A stretch of DNA of 64,000 nucleotides from Rhodospirillaceae bacterium (GCA_002737725.1 NSIP01000006.1:62001-126000); one strand, 5' to 3'; positions 9,328 through 18,777 are shown, numbered from the stretch's first letter. Program-made: numbers and translations. The notes: a model not told the origin generated them from the letters alone.

Positions 9328-10671
9328 CTATTTTCCAGCCAAGCTCATGCCGTCGATGCGCACCGTTGGCGCATCGACGGCGTAAAGGAATTCCAAGTCA
9401 GAGGCAGGCGTCATGTGCTTGAACATCGACTTGAGGTTCCCCGCCACAGTGACCTCGTTCACGGGGTAGGTGATCTCACCATTTTTGATCCAGAAGCCAA
9501 TCGCTCCACGGCTGTAATCGCCGGTGATGGTGTTCGCACCCTGGCCAATGAGGTCGGTGATATAAAGACCTTCCTTGATGTCGGCCATCAAGGCATGGGG
9601 TGTGTGCATGCCCGCGGCCATGTAAACGTTGGTGGCACTTGGCGAGGGAGGTGAGGACGAGCCCCGTGCCGCATGGCCTGTGGGCTCCAGCTTCAGTTGC
9701 CGCGAGGTCCGCAGATCCAACAGCCAGGTCCTTAAGATGCCGTTGTCGACCAGTTGACGACGCCGGTTGGGTAAGCCTTCGGCATCGCAGGGCTTGGAGC
9801 GAAAGCCGCGATGACGGTGGGGGTCTTCGATGATCGTCACCCACGGGCCAAAGACTTCGGTGCCCATAGCATCTTTCAAAAAAGAAGTTCCGCGCGCGAT
9901 TGCGGACCCGTTGATGGCGCCAAGCAGGTGGCTCACGAGGCCGCGTGCGACACGCGGATCGAAAATCAGTGGCACTTTTTGGCTTTTAACTTTCCGTGCG
10001 CCCAGTTTGCGCACAGCGCGCTCGCCCGCCGATCGCCCGATGTCATCGGCTGCGCGCAGATCTGCCACATACACAGCGCTTGAATAATCATAGTCGGTTT
10101 CCATCCCGGTTTTAGCGGTGCCCGCGATGACGGAGGCGCTGATGGATGAACCCGATGATTCATACGTGCGCTCAAATCCGGCAGAGTTGGCAATGGCCAC
10201 GTGGCTGCGGCCCCAACTGGCCGAGGCGCCCTCAGAGTTCGTCACGCCCTTGACAGCCAGGGCGGCTTGCTCGCAGGTCTTAGCGCGGGCAATTAAGGTT
10301 TCAGCCGAGACTTCCGTGGGGTCGCAAATATCGAGCGTTGGCATATGCTTGGCCAATTGCTCAGGCGCGGCCAGCCCAATGAAAGGGTCTTCAGGCACAA
10401 TGCGCGCCATACTGACCGCGCGCGCTACCAACTCCTTCAGTGCTTTCGTGGACCGATCAGCAGAGGCGACGATCGCCTGCTTTTTGCCAATGATGACGCG
10501 CAGCCCAATATCGCCACCTTCCGAGCGCTCCAGGTGCTCAAGCTTGCCCAGCCGCGAGGTGACCGACACCGAGGTGCCGTCGGCCACAATCGCATCGGCC
10601 TGATCGGCGCCAGCCTTCTTGGCTTGTGCGATGAGATTGGTGAGGACGTTGAGGAGATTGTCAGACGACAT
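9328..10671 (-). CDS. pmbA: TldD/PmbA family metalloprotease-like protein
   Basis: PmbA (TldE) pairs with TldD to form a zinc protease that processes peptides such as microcins; PmbA itself lacks the metal site. The start is set at the ATG at 10671 (MSSDNLLNVLTNLIAQAKKA), since upstream in-frame codons overlap the ubiD end. Family landmarks are GGDIGLRVIIGKKQAIVA near 55-75, EGASASWGRSHVAIANSAGF, the C-terminal NVYMAAG and DLIGQGANTITGDYSRGAIGFWI. Length 447 is normal. tldD is not in the window. It lies 14 bp downstream of ubiD. Confidence 0.92.
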   Translation of the reverse strand: MSSDNLLNVLTNLIAQAKKAGADQADAIVADGTSVSVTSRLGKLEHLERSEGGDIGLRVIIGKKQAIVASADRSTKALKELVARAVSMARIVPEDPFIGLAAPEQLAKHMPTLDICDPTEVSAETLIARAKTCEQAALAVKGVTNSEGASASWGRSHVAIANSAGFERTYESSGSSISASVIAGTAKTGMETDYDYSSAVYVADLRAADDIGRSAGERAVRKLGARKVKSQKVPLIFDPRVARGLVSHLLGAINGSAIARGTSFLKDAMGTEVFGPWVTIIEDPHRHRGFRSKPCDAEGLPNRRRQLVDNGILRTWLLDLRTSRQLKLEPTGHAARGSSSPPSPSATNVYMAAGMHTPHALMADIKEGLYITDLIGQGANTITGDYSRGAIGFWIKNGEITYPVNEVTVAGNLKSMFKHMTPASDLEFLYAVDAPTVRIDGMSLAGK

Positions 10672-10685
10672 TGAAACGTTACTTT

Positions 10686-12194
10686 CTATTTCCAAATTTT
10701 CTTGCCACTGCCTGGCAATCCGTAACCGGCCCACTTGTCGTTGACCAGCTTGATGATATCTTCGCTCATACGAATTTCACGGCCCCATTCGCGCGTCGTT
10801 TCGGGGTAGAGTTTAGTTGTAGCGTCCAAACCAATCTTACCACCCAAGCCCGGTGTCGGGCTGGCGAAATCTAAGTAATCGATGGGCGTGTTCTCGATGA
10901 CAGTGATGTCGCGCGCGGGGTCCATTTGGGTCGAGACCGCCCACATCACATCTTTCCAATCGCGGGTATTAATTCCGGCATCAACGACGATCACAAACTT
11001 CGTATACACGAACTGGCGCAAGAAACTCCACACCCCCATCATGATGCGCTTAGCGTGGCCGGGGTACGCTTTCTTGATGCTAACCACGGCGATGCGGTAG
11101 CTGCATCCTTCGGGCGGTAACCAGAAGTCGACGATCTCAGGGAATTGCTGTTGCAGCAGTGGAATAAAAACTTCGTTGAGCGCTTCGCCCAGGATGCTGG
11201 GTTCGTCGGGTGGGCGGCCGGTGTAGGTCGATAAATAAATCGGGTTCTTGCGCATGGTGATGGCAGAAATACGAAACACCGGGAATTTTTCGACTGAATT
11301 ATAATATCCGGTGTGATCCCCGTAGGGACCTTCTTCGGCGTACTCGTCGAGCATGACGTGGCCTTCGAGAACAATCTCAGCTTCTGCAGGAACTTTGAGC
11401 GGAACTGTTTTGCAGTCGACCAATTCAACCTTCGCGCCGCGCAAGAGTCCTGCGAACTGATATTCAGATAATGTATCAGGCACTGGCGTGACGGCGGCGA
11501 GAATGGTGCCAGGGTCGGCACCGATCACTGCTGCAGCAGGCAGGGGCTCACGCTTCGTTTCTTTCCAACGGTCGAAGTGCCCCGCTCCACCGCGATGTTT
11601 CAGCCACCGCATGATGGTGGTGTCTTTGCCTGTGACCTGCATCCGGTAGATGCCCAGGTTAAAGCCGTCGCGCTTGTCGGTTCCGGGTCCTTGCGTGACC
11701 ACCAACGGCCAGGTGATCAGTGGCGCGGGCTCACCGGGCCAGCACCCTTGTATCGGTAACCGGCTCAAGTCGATGTCTGCTCCGGTCCGCACAACCTCCT
11801 GGCAGGGGGCGTTCGAAACGGTTTTGGGCTTCATCGCCATTACGGTTTTCAACAGGGGCAGTAATTCCAATGCTTCGCGCCATCCACCAGGCGGCTCTGG
11901 TTGCTTCAAGAAGGCCAGCGTCTCGCCGACCTCACGCAATTGGCTGGGCTCGCGGTCCATGCCCCAGGCTACGCGCTCGACCGTACCAAACAGATTGACC
12001 AGCACGGGTATGCCCGACGGCAGGCCATTTGCACCCATAACATTCTCAAACAGGATCGCCGGGCCGCCCTCAGCCAAGACTCGAGACTGGATCTCCGTCA
12101 TCTCAAGATGGCTAGAAACGGCAGTTTTAACCCGCACCAGGCGATGCTCTCGCTCGAGCTTTGTTATGAAGTCGCGCAAGGAACGGTAGGGCAT
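10686..12194 (-). CDS. ubiD: 4-hydroxy-3-polyprenylbenzoate decarboxylase (UbiD family)
   Basis: Prenylated-flavin-dependent decarboxylase of ubiquinone synthesis, 502 residues, normal for UbiD. The N-terminus [57 protein letters not shown] and [13 protein letters not shown] (active-site Glu region) are diagnostic. It reads leftward upstream of pmbA. ubiA is about 1.2 kb further upstream on the same strand, separated by two broken genes, so the ubi genes may once have been closer. The UbiX partner that makes the prenyl-FMN is not in the window. Confidence 0.94.
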   Translation of the reverse strand: MPYRSLRDFITKLEREHRLVRVKTAVSSHLEMTEIQSRVLAEGGPAILFENVMGANGLPSGIPVLVNLFGTVERVAWGMDREPSQLREVGETLAFLKQPEPPGGWREALELLPLLKTVMAMKPKTVSNAPCQEVVRTGADIDLSRLPIQGCWPGEPAPLITWPLVVTQGPGTDKRDGFNLGIYRMQVTGKDTTIMRWLKHRGGAGHFDRWKETKREPLPAAAVIGADPGTILAAVTPVPDTLSEYQFAGLLRGAKVELVDCKTVPLKVPAEAEIVLEGHVMLDEYAEEGPYGDHTGYYNSVEKFPVFRISAITMRKNPIYLSTYTGRPPDEPSILGEALNEVFIPLLQQQFPEIVDFWLPPEGCSYRIAVVSIKKAYPGHAKRIMMGVWSFLRQFVYTKFVIVVDAGINTRDWKDVMWAVSTQMDPARDITVIENTPIDYLDFASPTPGLGGKIGLDATTKLYPETTREWGREIRMSEDIIKLVNDKWAGYGLPGSGKKIWK

Positions 12195-12402
12195 GGGCCT
12201 GGGTCAGGACTGGGGATAAGTGGGAATCAGCGCGATTTTTCCAATACTTAAGGACCGAAGTGTAGGGACGTCAAGAATCGCTCATCGCGTCGGAAGGGAA
12301 AAGAAATCAGCCATTAGAAGAATCGGGTCATCGCGCTCTCTTGTGAATGACGAGCCTTAGACTTAAAATATGGTAGCTAGCTCAGAGAAAATAGTTCTTT
12401 AA

Positions 12403-12836
12403 AACTCTGATTTTAAAACAGAATTGCCATTCCCCAAACATATGCGTCGCGTGCCAGAATACGCGGGCGACCACCATGAAAAGATGGACGAAACGGGCTA
12501 TCCTAACAAACTGCGCGGTGACCAAATGTCATTACCAGCCTGCATTATGGCGATTGCCGACATTTTCGAAGCGCTGACGGCGGCTGACCGCCCTTACAAG
12601 AAAGCCAAAACGCTTTCCGATAGTATGAAGATTTTGTACTTCATGAAGAAGGACAAGCACGTTGATGCTGATCTGTTCGAACTGTTCCTGACGTCGGGCG
12701 CTTATAAAGATTACGCCGAGCAGTTCTTAAGGCCCGAGCAGGTGGATGTCGTCAATATCGAGCAGTATCTCGACAGCAAAAAACACCGCCCGCCCCGCCA
12801 CCGGCTTCGCCACAACCCCAGGTGCAGGCCACCTAG
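12403..12836 (+). pseudogene. HD-GYP domain fragment, N-terminally truncated and frameshifted
   Basis: The reading frame from after the stop at 12400 encodes the last part of an HD-GYP (c-di-GMP phosphodiesterase-type) domain: LPFPKHMRRVPEYAGDHHEK, MDETGYP (GYP motif), IMAIADIFEALTAADRPY and EQFLRPEQVDVVN. The catalytic HD pair would lie in the lost N-terminal part. No plausible start or ribosome site is present. At the A6 run near 12778-12783 the frame slips: adding one A restores a KTPPAPPPASPQ tail that ends at TAG 12834-12836. It looks like a relic of a larger sensor or cyclase gene. Not functional as a phosphodiesterase. Confidence 0.75.
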
Positions 12837-12851
12837 TAGTTGCGCTGAGTG

Positions 12852-13388
12852 TTATGAGAGCGCTTTGCGCCAATCCTCGTCGAGGATAGCCATGGTGACG
12901 GCGTCCCACCAGGTGCCATCGCGTGCGCGCTTGGTGTGGCGTTCGTTTCCCTCAATCATGAACCCGGCGCGTTTGTAGCAGGCGATGGCACCCTTGTTGT
13001 GGCTGAACACGCGTAAGGCAACGCGGTGGAGCGCCAGATTTGAGAAGCATATTTGAAGCGCAGCTTTGACCATGGGCAGCGCAAGCCCTTGGCCGAGCTA
13101 TTGCGGCGCGATGGTGATGCGCCCCAGCATGGCGTTTAAATGCACCCGGTCGATATTCTTGATCTCAATGTGGCCGACAACGGCGCCGATGGAGTCCACG
13201 GCGCGGTACATCATGTGTGCGCCGTTGGGTTTGAGGGTGGCGACGTCGCGTTAAAGTTGATTGAGGGTCAGGGGCCATTTCAATGCCGGGCCTGCCTATT
13301 GCAGAAGCGTCGCCGCATCGGGTATCCATCCAATCAACCGATCAATATCGTCGCTGCCGAAGGGCTCGAGAGTGATCGTTGCTGTCAT
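12852..13388 (-). pseudogene. GNAT acetyltransferase pseudogene with three in-frame stops
   Basis: From ATG 13388, which overlaps the ubiA stop in an ATGA junction, a single unshifted frame reads as a RimJ/RimL-like GNAT: MTATITLEPFGSDD, then LLQ-stop-AGPALKWPLT, LNQL-stop-RDV, IAPQ-stop-LGQGLALPMV, then an intact C-terminus (RVFSHNKGAIACYKRAGFM). The stops (TAG, TAA, TAG) sit where homologues usually have Trp, Glu/Gln and Tyr/Trp. There are no indels. Expression of the full protein is unlikely; the last 73 residues remain open from 13073. Translational coupling to ubiA indicates a real former operon member. Confidence 0.82.
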
Positions 13389-14299
13389 GATATCTGCGCG
13401 AAGACTAATGCCAGCATGATCAGGGCCCCCAGGTCACGATTCGACCGGAATCGACTTAGGCAATTTTGGGGGTTGTTGATATCAAGCGTGACGACTTGCC
13501 ACGTCGCATGTGCCGCTGCAACGCCGACGCTTGCCAGAACGAGCAATGACCATTGCGCAAGGGGGATGGCCAAGGCGAACAGCATGATGGCCGCTGCGTA
13601 ACAGATTGCGATGAAGGGCTTCGAGCGTCCACCCAATGCTAAGGCCGATGATTTTACACCGACCAGTGCGTCATCTTCGCGGTCTTGGTGGGCATAAATC
13701 GTGTCATAGCCGAGCGTCCACAGCAGGCCGCCGAGATAAAGCAAAACTGCTAGCCAGCCGATCTCGCCCTTGGCGCAGGCCCAGCCCAGCAATGCGCCCC
13801 AGTTAAACGTCAGCCCCAGCCACGCTTGCGGCCAGTAGGTGATGCGCTTCATGAATGGATACGTGAACACTAAAACCATCGAGGCTGCCCCAACCACGAT
13901 GGCGAAGAAGTTAAATTGCAACAAGATCGCTAGTCCGATGGCCAATTGCGTGGCCAAAAAAACATACGCCTGCCGTAAGCTCACCTGCCCGCTGGGCAAG
14001 GGGCGCGATGCCGTGCGCGCCACTTTTGCGTCGATCTCGCGGTCGATGATGTCGTTGTAGGTGCATCCGGCGCCGCGCATTACGACGGCACCGATGGCAA
14101 AAAGGATGAAGAAATGCCACGCGAACACCCCTGCCCCCGAGAGAACTAGGGCCCACCAACCGGGCCACAATAACAGCCAGGTGCCAATGGGTCGGTCGAG
14201 CCTCATCAAACGCGCATAGGGCCGCGCGCGAGCGGGCAAGGCCTGCTCGATCCAACTATCCGCGCGAATGTCAGTCTTTACGGTTTGGGCTTGGCTCAT
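13385..14299 (-). CDS. ubiA: 4-hydroxybenzoate polyprenyltransferase
   Basis: Integral membrane prenyltransferase attaching the polyprenyl tail to 4-hydroxybenzoate in ubiquinone synthesis, 304 residues. The first Asp-rich motif is NDIIDREID near residues 102-110, preceded by RLDRPIGTWLLLWPGWWAL. The second Asp region is YDTIYAHQDREDD. Several hydrophobic helices fill the rest. Divergent from rsmE (75 bp apart), an arrangement common in alphaproteobacteria. Its stop overlaps the start of the GNAT pseudogene. Confidence 0.95.
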   Translation of the reverse strand: MSQAQTVKTDIRADSWIEQALPARARPYARLMRLDRPIGTWLLLWPGWWALVLSGAGVFAWHFFILFAIGAVVMRGAGCTYNDIIDREIDAKVARTASRPLPSGQVSLRQAYVFLATQLAIGLAILLQFNFFAIVVGAASMVLVFTYPFMKRITYWPQAWLGLTFNWGALLGWACAKGEIGWLAVLLYLGGLLWTLGYDTIYAHQDREDDALVGVKSSALALGGRSKPFIAICYAAAIMLFALAIPLAQWSLLVLASVGVAAAHATWQVVTLDINNPQNCLSRFRSNRDLGALIMLALVFAQIS

Positions 14300-14374
14300 G
14301 GGTCGCTAAACTACGGCTGAAGTGTCCGTCGCTCAATCACAGACATATTACGAATTTGCAGTCTACTCATAGCC

Positions 14375-15109
14375 ATGTCCGACCGCCGCTCCATTCGTCT
14401 TTTTACTGAACACGACCTTGATTTGGGGCTCAGCTTTGCCCTGTCTGAGGCGCAAGCGCACTACGCCATTCATGTGATGCGTTTGAGGGCGGGCGACGCT
14501 CTGCGTATATTCAACGGTCGGCATGGCGAGTGGTCGGCGCAACTCGAAGTCGTGACAAAAAAGAGCTGTCAACTCAGGCTCACCGCGCAATCGCGGCCTC
14601 AGCCGGTCGAGCCAGACGTGTGGTTAGCCTTTGCGCCACTGAAGCGCGTCCGCATTGATCTGGTCGCTGAAAAAGCCACAGAGCTTGGGGCCAGCGTTTT
14701 GTGGCCCGTCTTCACACAGCACACGAATGCCGAGCGAATTAATCTGGATCGACTGCGCGCCACAGTGATGGAAGCGGCTGAGCAATGCGACCGCCTCACC
14801 TTGCCAGACGTTCGCGAGCCGCGGGCTCTCGCTGATGTGATGACTCAGTGGCCGCATGATCGGCGGTTGTTTGTGCTCGATGAAACGGGCGGCGGGCAAC
14901 CCATTGCAGCGGCACTCAGCAAAGTTGCATCCCAGCCATGCGGGTTTTTAGTGGGGCCCGAAGGCGGTTTCGCGCAATCGGAACTTGACCGCCTCGCGCA
15001 ACTCCCCTTTGTTACCCGCATTGGCCTGGGCCCCCGCATCTTGCGTGCCGAAACGGCAGCTCTTGCGGCATTGGTCACCTGGCAATCTCTGGTTGGAGAT
15101 TGGCGCTGA
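14375..15109 (+). CDS. rsmE: 16S rRNA m3U1498 methyltransferase
   Basis: RsmE methylates N3 of U1498 in 16S rRNA, using a SPOUT knot for SAM. 244 residues with an N-terminal PUA-like part (HYAIHVMRLRAGDALRIFNG) and C-terminal SPOUT signatures: LVAEKATELGASVLWPV, FLVGPEGGFAQSELD and LGPRILRAETAALAAL. Expressed toward gshA, 86 bp downstream. Confidence 0.95.
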   Translation: MSDRRSIRLFTEHDLDLGLSFALSEAQAHYAIHVMRLRAGDALRIFNGRHGEWSAQLEVVTKKSCQLRLTAQSRPQPVEPDVWLAFAPLKRVRIDLVAEKATELGASVLWPVFTQHTNAERINLDRLRATVMEAAEQCDRLTLPDVREPRALADVMTQWPHDRRLFVLDETGGGQPIAAALSKVASQPCGFLVGPEGGFAQSELDRLAQLPFVTRIGLGPRILRAETAALAALVTWQSLVGDWR

Positions 15110-15195
15110 ACTCAGCTAGACCAATGGCGAATTCGACCGAGACACCCTAACTAAACGAACTATGCTCGGCCCATCCAACAGGTTGCGTAAAACGT

Positions 15196-16560
15196 ATGAC
15201 GTCTTTCCAATCCAATAAGTCCGAACTGGTTACCTCGAAAGACCAGCTCATTGCAGTTCTTTCGGGGGGCTCGAAGCCGAAGGATCAGTGGCGTTTGGGC
15301 ACTGAGCACGAGAAATTTTCCTATCGCTCATCCGATTTTTCGCCGTTGCCTTACGGCGGCCCGAACGGCATTCAAGCGCTCTTGAATGGTCTCAGGCGAT
15401 TTGGTTGGCAGGGCGTGTATGAGGGCGAGAACATCATCGCGCTCAGTCAAAAAGACAAAGGCAGCGTGTCCCTCGAACCCGGCGGCCAAGTGGAGCTTTC
15501 AGGTGCCCCACTCGATAACGTTCATCAAACGTGTACCGAGGTCACCGATCACCTCAAGCACGTTAAAACCGTCGGCGACGAGTTGGGCATCGGCATGTTG
15601 GGCTTAGGCTTTACGCCGAACTGGCGGCGCGATGACATCCATTGGATGCCTAAAGGTCGCTACAAGATTATGCGTGAGTACATGCCCAAGGTTGGCTCGA
15701 TGGGCATCGACATGATGACGCGCACCTGCACGGTGCAGATCAACCTCGATTACAGCTCCGAAGCCGATATGGTGAAAAAGCTGCGCGTGTCCTTGGCGCT
15801 TCAGCCCTTGGCCACGGCACTGTGGGCGAACTCACCCTTTACCGAGAGCAAGCCCAACGGCTTTTTGAGTTTCCGTGGCAACATCTGGCGTGACACCGAT
15901 AAGGCGCGCACCGGGCTGATCCCTTTTGCATTTGAAGACGGCATGGGCTTTGAACGTTACGTCGATTATATTCTGGATGTACCGATGTACTTCGTGTATC
16001 GCGATGGCTTCATCGATGCGTCGGGCCAATCGTTTCGCGATTTCCTCAAAGGAAAGCTGCCTGCCTATCCGGGTCAGTTGCCGACCGTGGCCGACTGGGA
16101 AGACCATATGTCGACGGCCTTCCCTGATGTACGCGTGAAAAGTTACATCGAACTGCGTGGTGCGGACTCTGGACCCTGGGACAGCCTCTGTGCGCTGCCG
16201 GCATTTTGGGTGGGTTTATTGTACGATTCCGTGGCGCTTGATGCCACGGCTGACATCGTCAAGGATTGGACGGCGGAAGACCGCGCGAAGCTGCGCGACG
16301 ACGTGCTTACCTTAGCCCTGAAAGCCAAAATTCATGGGCGCTCGTTGCAAGAGATTGCGTTGCAGCTTCTCGAACTCTCGCGGGCAGGCCTACGTCGCCG
16401 TGCGCGGCTCGACGCCGCCGGGATGGACGAAACCGGATTTCTCGTCCCCTTGCAGGAAATCGCCTCATCGGGGATAACTCCAGCCGAGCGGATGCTCGCC
16501 TCTTACCATGGCTCCTGGAAGGGCGACGTCACCAAGGCTTACGCCGAGTATAGCTATTAA
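15196..16560 (+). CDS. gshA: glutamate-cysteine ligase (plant/alphaproteobacterial type)
   Basis: First enzyme of glutathione synthesis, in the GCS2-like family typical of alphaproteobacteria and plants, 454 residues. Marks are WRLGTEHEKF near 31-40, VSLEPGGQVELSGAP near 91-105, MRTRTCTVQINLD-like sequence (MMTRTCTVQINLD) near 170 and ADWEDHMSTAFPDVR. Start at ATG 15196, after rsmE. The chorismate mutase gene follows 10 bp downstream. Confidence 0.95.
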   Translation: MTSFQSNKSELVTSKDQLIAVLSGGSKPKDQWRLGTEHEKFSYRSSDFSPLPYGGPNGIQALLNGLRRFGWQGVYEGENIIALSQKDKGSVSLEPGGQVELSGAPLDNVHQTCTEVTDHLKHVKTVGDELGIGMLGLGFTPNWRRDDIHWMPKGRYKIMREYMPKVGSMGIDMMTRTCTVQINLDYSSEADMVKKLRVSLALQPLATALWANSPFTESKPNGFLSFRGNIWRDTDKARTGLIPFAFEDGMGFERYVDYILDVPMYFVYRDGFIDASGQSFRDFLKGKLPAYPGQLPTVADWEDHMSTAFPDVRVKSYIELRGADSGPWDSLCALPAFWVGLLYDSVALDATADIVKDWTAEDRAKLRDDVLTLALKAKIHGRSLQEIALQLLELSRAGLRRRARLDAAGMDETGFLVPLQEIASSGITPAERMLASYHGSWKGDVTKAYAEYSY

Positions 16561-16570
16561 GGTTTGGCAG

Positions 16571-16912
16571 ATGAGCGGCGAGGGGAACTCTTCAGGCAGT
16601 GATGGTGAAGGCTGGCGTGCCGAGTGCGCAAGCCTGGCCGACGTTCGCCAAAACATAGATCGTCTTGATGAAATTATTGCCCCGCTGTTGTGTCAGCGGC
16701 TTTTTTTCGTCAAGCAGGCTGCCAAATTTAAACCGTCTAAAGAGGCGGTGGTCGTGCCGTCGCGGGTCGAGGATATTGTTCGTTCAGTACGCTTAGTGGC
16801 CGAGAAGCACGCCATGAACCCTGATGTGCTTGAGTGCATCTACCGCACCATCATCGACGAGTTTACTGCTGAAGAAAAAAAGAATTGGGATACGCTTTAC
16901 CCGAAAGCTTAG
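16571..16912 (+). CDS. AroQ-type chorismate mutase, PchB-like
   Basis: 113 residues from ATG 16571; an upstream in-frame ATG at 16508 would lie inside gshA. After a Gly/Ser-rich head, ADVRQNIDRLDEIIAPLLCQ, RLFFVKQAAKFK, VPSRVEDIVRSVR and YRTIIDEFTAEE follow the three-helix AroQ pattern closest to PchB-type chorismate mutase/isochorismate-pyruvate lyases. It might rearrange chorismate to prephenate in aromatic amino acid synthesis. The sequence alone does not separate mutase from lyase. It converges with the beta-CASP remnant, overlapping it by 4 bp. Confidence 0.8.
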   Translation: MSGEGNSSGSDGEGWRAECASLADVRQNIDRLDEIIAPLLCQRLFFVKQAAKFKPSKEAVVVPSRVEDIVRSVRLVAEKHAMNPDVLECIYRTIIDEFTAEEKKNWDTLYPKA

Positions 16913-17440
16913 CGTTTCCGTCTACGCGGCTGCGAGGGTTTAAGCACAGTGCGTTCAATTGTTTGCAAAAGGTGTTGGCGTTCGAAATCGTTCTTCATCG
17001 TCGCGAGTTTCTGTTTCAAAGCGATAACGGTCGAGGCGTAGCTGTTATGCCAATCGCACTCCAGAGCCTTCGGCTGCACGGTTGCGCGAACGTGCGTGGT
17101 TTTCGCGCCAGCTGTTTTCGATAATCGCGCGGTTTCGCCAATCACTGGCAGGCGCAGGTTCTTCTTGGCAATGCCTAAGCCTTTGATCAATTCAGCAAGG
17201 GCTGTGCGTGAGTGATCTTCGCCATGGACCAAAAAAACATCGTGTTGCATCGGTTGTGTGCTTTGAAACCACTTTAGCAAGCGCGGTTGATCGGCATGGC
17301 CCGAATATTCGTCGAGCATACGAATGCGCGCGGCGACAGCAATTTCTTCGCAGTGAATCCGAATGATCTTTTCGCCATCAAGCAGTAAGCGGCCCAACGT
17401 TGAGGGCGCTTGATAGCCCGCCAAGATCAACGTGGCGGCA
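16909..17440 (-). pseudogene. MBL-fold/beta-CASP RNA hydrolase, C-terminal remnant
   Basis: Reading leftward, AATLILAGYQAPSTLGRLLL, the EYSGHADQPRLLKWF motif and VFLVHGEDHSR are the C-terminal beta-CASP/RMMBL region of a YSH1-type RNA metallo-hydrolase. The N-terminal lactamase domain with HxHxDH is absent: going upstream, similarity stops near 17440 with an in-frame stop just beyond, and the opposite strand becomes phosphofructokinase. About 173 codons remain open, but the catalytic half is lost. The Lys/Arg-rich tail (KPSQPRRRKR) looks native. Confidence 0.8.
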
Positions 17441-17676
17441 ATCCGGCGATGTTTGATCGGCTGTTAGCCTCGACGTTTGGCGTCCACGCGATTGATTTGC
17501 TTGCCAAAGGTCAATCGGAGAAACTGATTGTGTGGCGTGGCGGGAATGTAACCGATATTCCCATTCCCATTTCCCTTGCCGATGCCGCACAGGGCCCACG
17601 TTTTGTCCCCATCAATGGCGAGATAGTTCGAACCACTTGCGGACTTGGTATTTATCTTTGGAACGCGACCGGCTAA
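17420..17676 (+). pseudogene. 6-phosphofructokinase, C-terminal remnant
   Basis: The frame reads DQRGGNPAMFDRLLASTFGV, HAIDLLAKG, then IVWRGGNV, and ends EIVRTTCGLGIYLWNATG. This matches the PfkA C-terminus (QRGGxPxxFDRxLAxxxGxxA and a closing LVRTARxLGI). The ATP- and fructose-phosphate-binding parts are missing. It starts where the oppositely oriented beta-CASP remnant begins, near 17420-17440, so both genes lost their N-terminal halves at one point. Not expected to be active. Confidence 0.75.
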
Positions 17677-17707
17677 GGTAAGCTATAATTTTTGGTAGGA
17701 GTTATTT

Positions 17708-18718
17708 ATGCCTTACGATCCAACGACTGACCGGCGCACGCTTCTGGGCTCTGGTTTGGGAATGGCGGCGTTTGCTGCTGCCTCTGCTGGGGCCATTGGC
17801 CCAGCGCAAGCGAGCTTCGATGTGAGCAAGCGCAAAACGATTAAAGGGGCCAGCCTGAAAGGCCCGTACCTCGACCTCAGCCTGCCGAAAGACAATGTGA
17901 CCGCCTATGCGCGCATTGCAGGCGACATCGATTGCAAAACAACGACACATGGTTGGTACGATGGTTTGGTGATGGGCACCGCGCCCGGCGGCCCGATCAA
18001 GAACATCTGCGGCATGAAGGGCATGAGTTCCTACCGCATGGAGAAACTACCCGACGGTGGTTATCGCCGCTTGCTGCGTGAAGTGGGCTATTACTATGAC
18101 CTCGCCACGGGCGCGATCATTGAAGAGATGGTCAACCCCTATACGGGCGAGAAAGTGAAGATTGTTCCGATCAATAACGATCCTTTCAACATGACGATCA
18201 AAGAAACCATATCACCACCGCCGAGCTACGGCGGCTTGAACACGCAGAAGGTCGAGCCTAAGCCGTTCCTTTTAAAATGGCGCATCCAACAGCCTGATCG
18301 CGTGATTATGGAGCGTCACATTCACCTGTACTACAAAAACGCACTGGACCCGAAAGTCTGGCAGCGCGAAAGCTCTGGCCCCATGGTGCAAGTGTCTGAG
18401 TTTTTCAATCACGTCCTCAGCCTTGATGATGTGCAAAACGAAGACCTGACGCACATTCCGTATTCAGGTACGTGGTCGCGCTCGACGCCGTGGCTGCCGT
18501 GGCTGCTGATGGGCCAAGCGGAAGGCAATTGCATCTATCAATGCTTCATGGGCGGCACGGGCAATTTGGATTCTATCCCCGAAGATATCGTGAAGTACAC
18601 CGAGAAGAACTTCCCGAAATACTTGAGGTCGCCCGATAAATTTGAAGAGCCCTCACTCAGTTCAATTGAGTGGTACTCACGCACGCAAAAACCCGCCCCA
18701 CCGCGCGGCGGCGTCTAG
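17708..18718 (+). CDS. DUF1838 family protein, Tat-exported
   Basis: 336 residues; ATG 17708 follows an AGGAG site at 17697-17701. The N-terminus holds a twin-arginine signal (TDRRTLLGSGLGMAAFAAAS, cleavage near AQA-S). The mature part has DUF1838 features shared with the copies at 61903 and 62914: KDNVTAYARIAGDIDCKTT, GWYDGLVMG, YYYDLATGAIIEEMVNPYTG, HIPYSGTWSRSTPWLPWLLM and KYLRSPDKFEEPSL. The family's biochemical role is unknown; Tat export suggests folding or cofactor loading before export. A Rieske oxygenase lies 1.9 kb downstream, the same partnership as at 59642-63747. Confidence 0.85.
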   Translation: MPYDPTTDRRTLLGSGLGMAAFAAASAGAIGPAQASFDVSKRKTIKGASLKGPYLDLSLPKDNVTAYARIAGDIDCKTTTHGWYDGLVMGTAPGGPIKNICGMKGMSSYRMEKLPDGGYRRLLREVGYYYDLATGAIIEEMVNPYTGEKVKIVPINNDPFNMTIKETISPPPSYGGLNTQKVEPKPFLLKWRIQQPDRVIMERHIHLYYKNALDPKVWQRESSGPMVQVSEFFNHVLSLDDVQNEDLTHIPYSGTWSRSTPWLPWLLMGQAEGNCIYQCFMGGTGNLDSIPEDIVKYTEKNFPKYLRSPDKFEEPSLSSIEWYSRTQKPAPPRGGV

Positions 18719-18743
18719 TCTTTTCTAGAGTTATGCTAGGCTG

Positions 18744-18777
18744 CAGGGCACCCTTCACGGGGTGCCCTGTTTGTTTG
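18744..18777 (+). terminator. Rho-independent terminator after the DUF1838 gene
   Basis: A perfect 10-bp stem (CAGGGCACCC at 18744-18753 with GGGTGCCCTG at 18760-18769), a 6-base loop and a T-rich tail TTTGTTTG. It lies between the DUF1838 stop and crcB, so crcB probably has its own promoter or depends on readthrough. Confidence 0.8.

Noticed and set aside
12852-13388. Reassigned stop codons as an explanation of the in-frame TAG/TAA
   Set aside because: Intact genes across the window end in TAA, TAG and TGA, often in tight overlaps (TGATG, ATGA, TAATG), so all three work as stops here.
17684-17689. Perfect TATAAT before the DUF1838 gene
   Set aside because: Transcription from it would start on top of the ribosome site at 17697, and no -35 lies at 16-18 bases.
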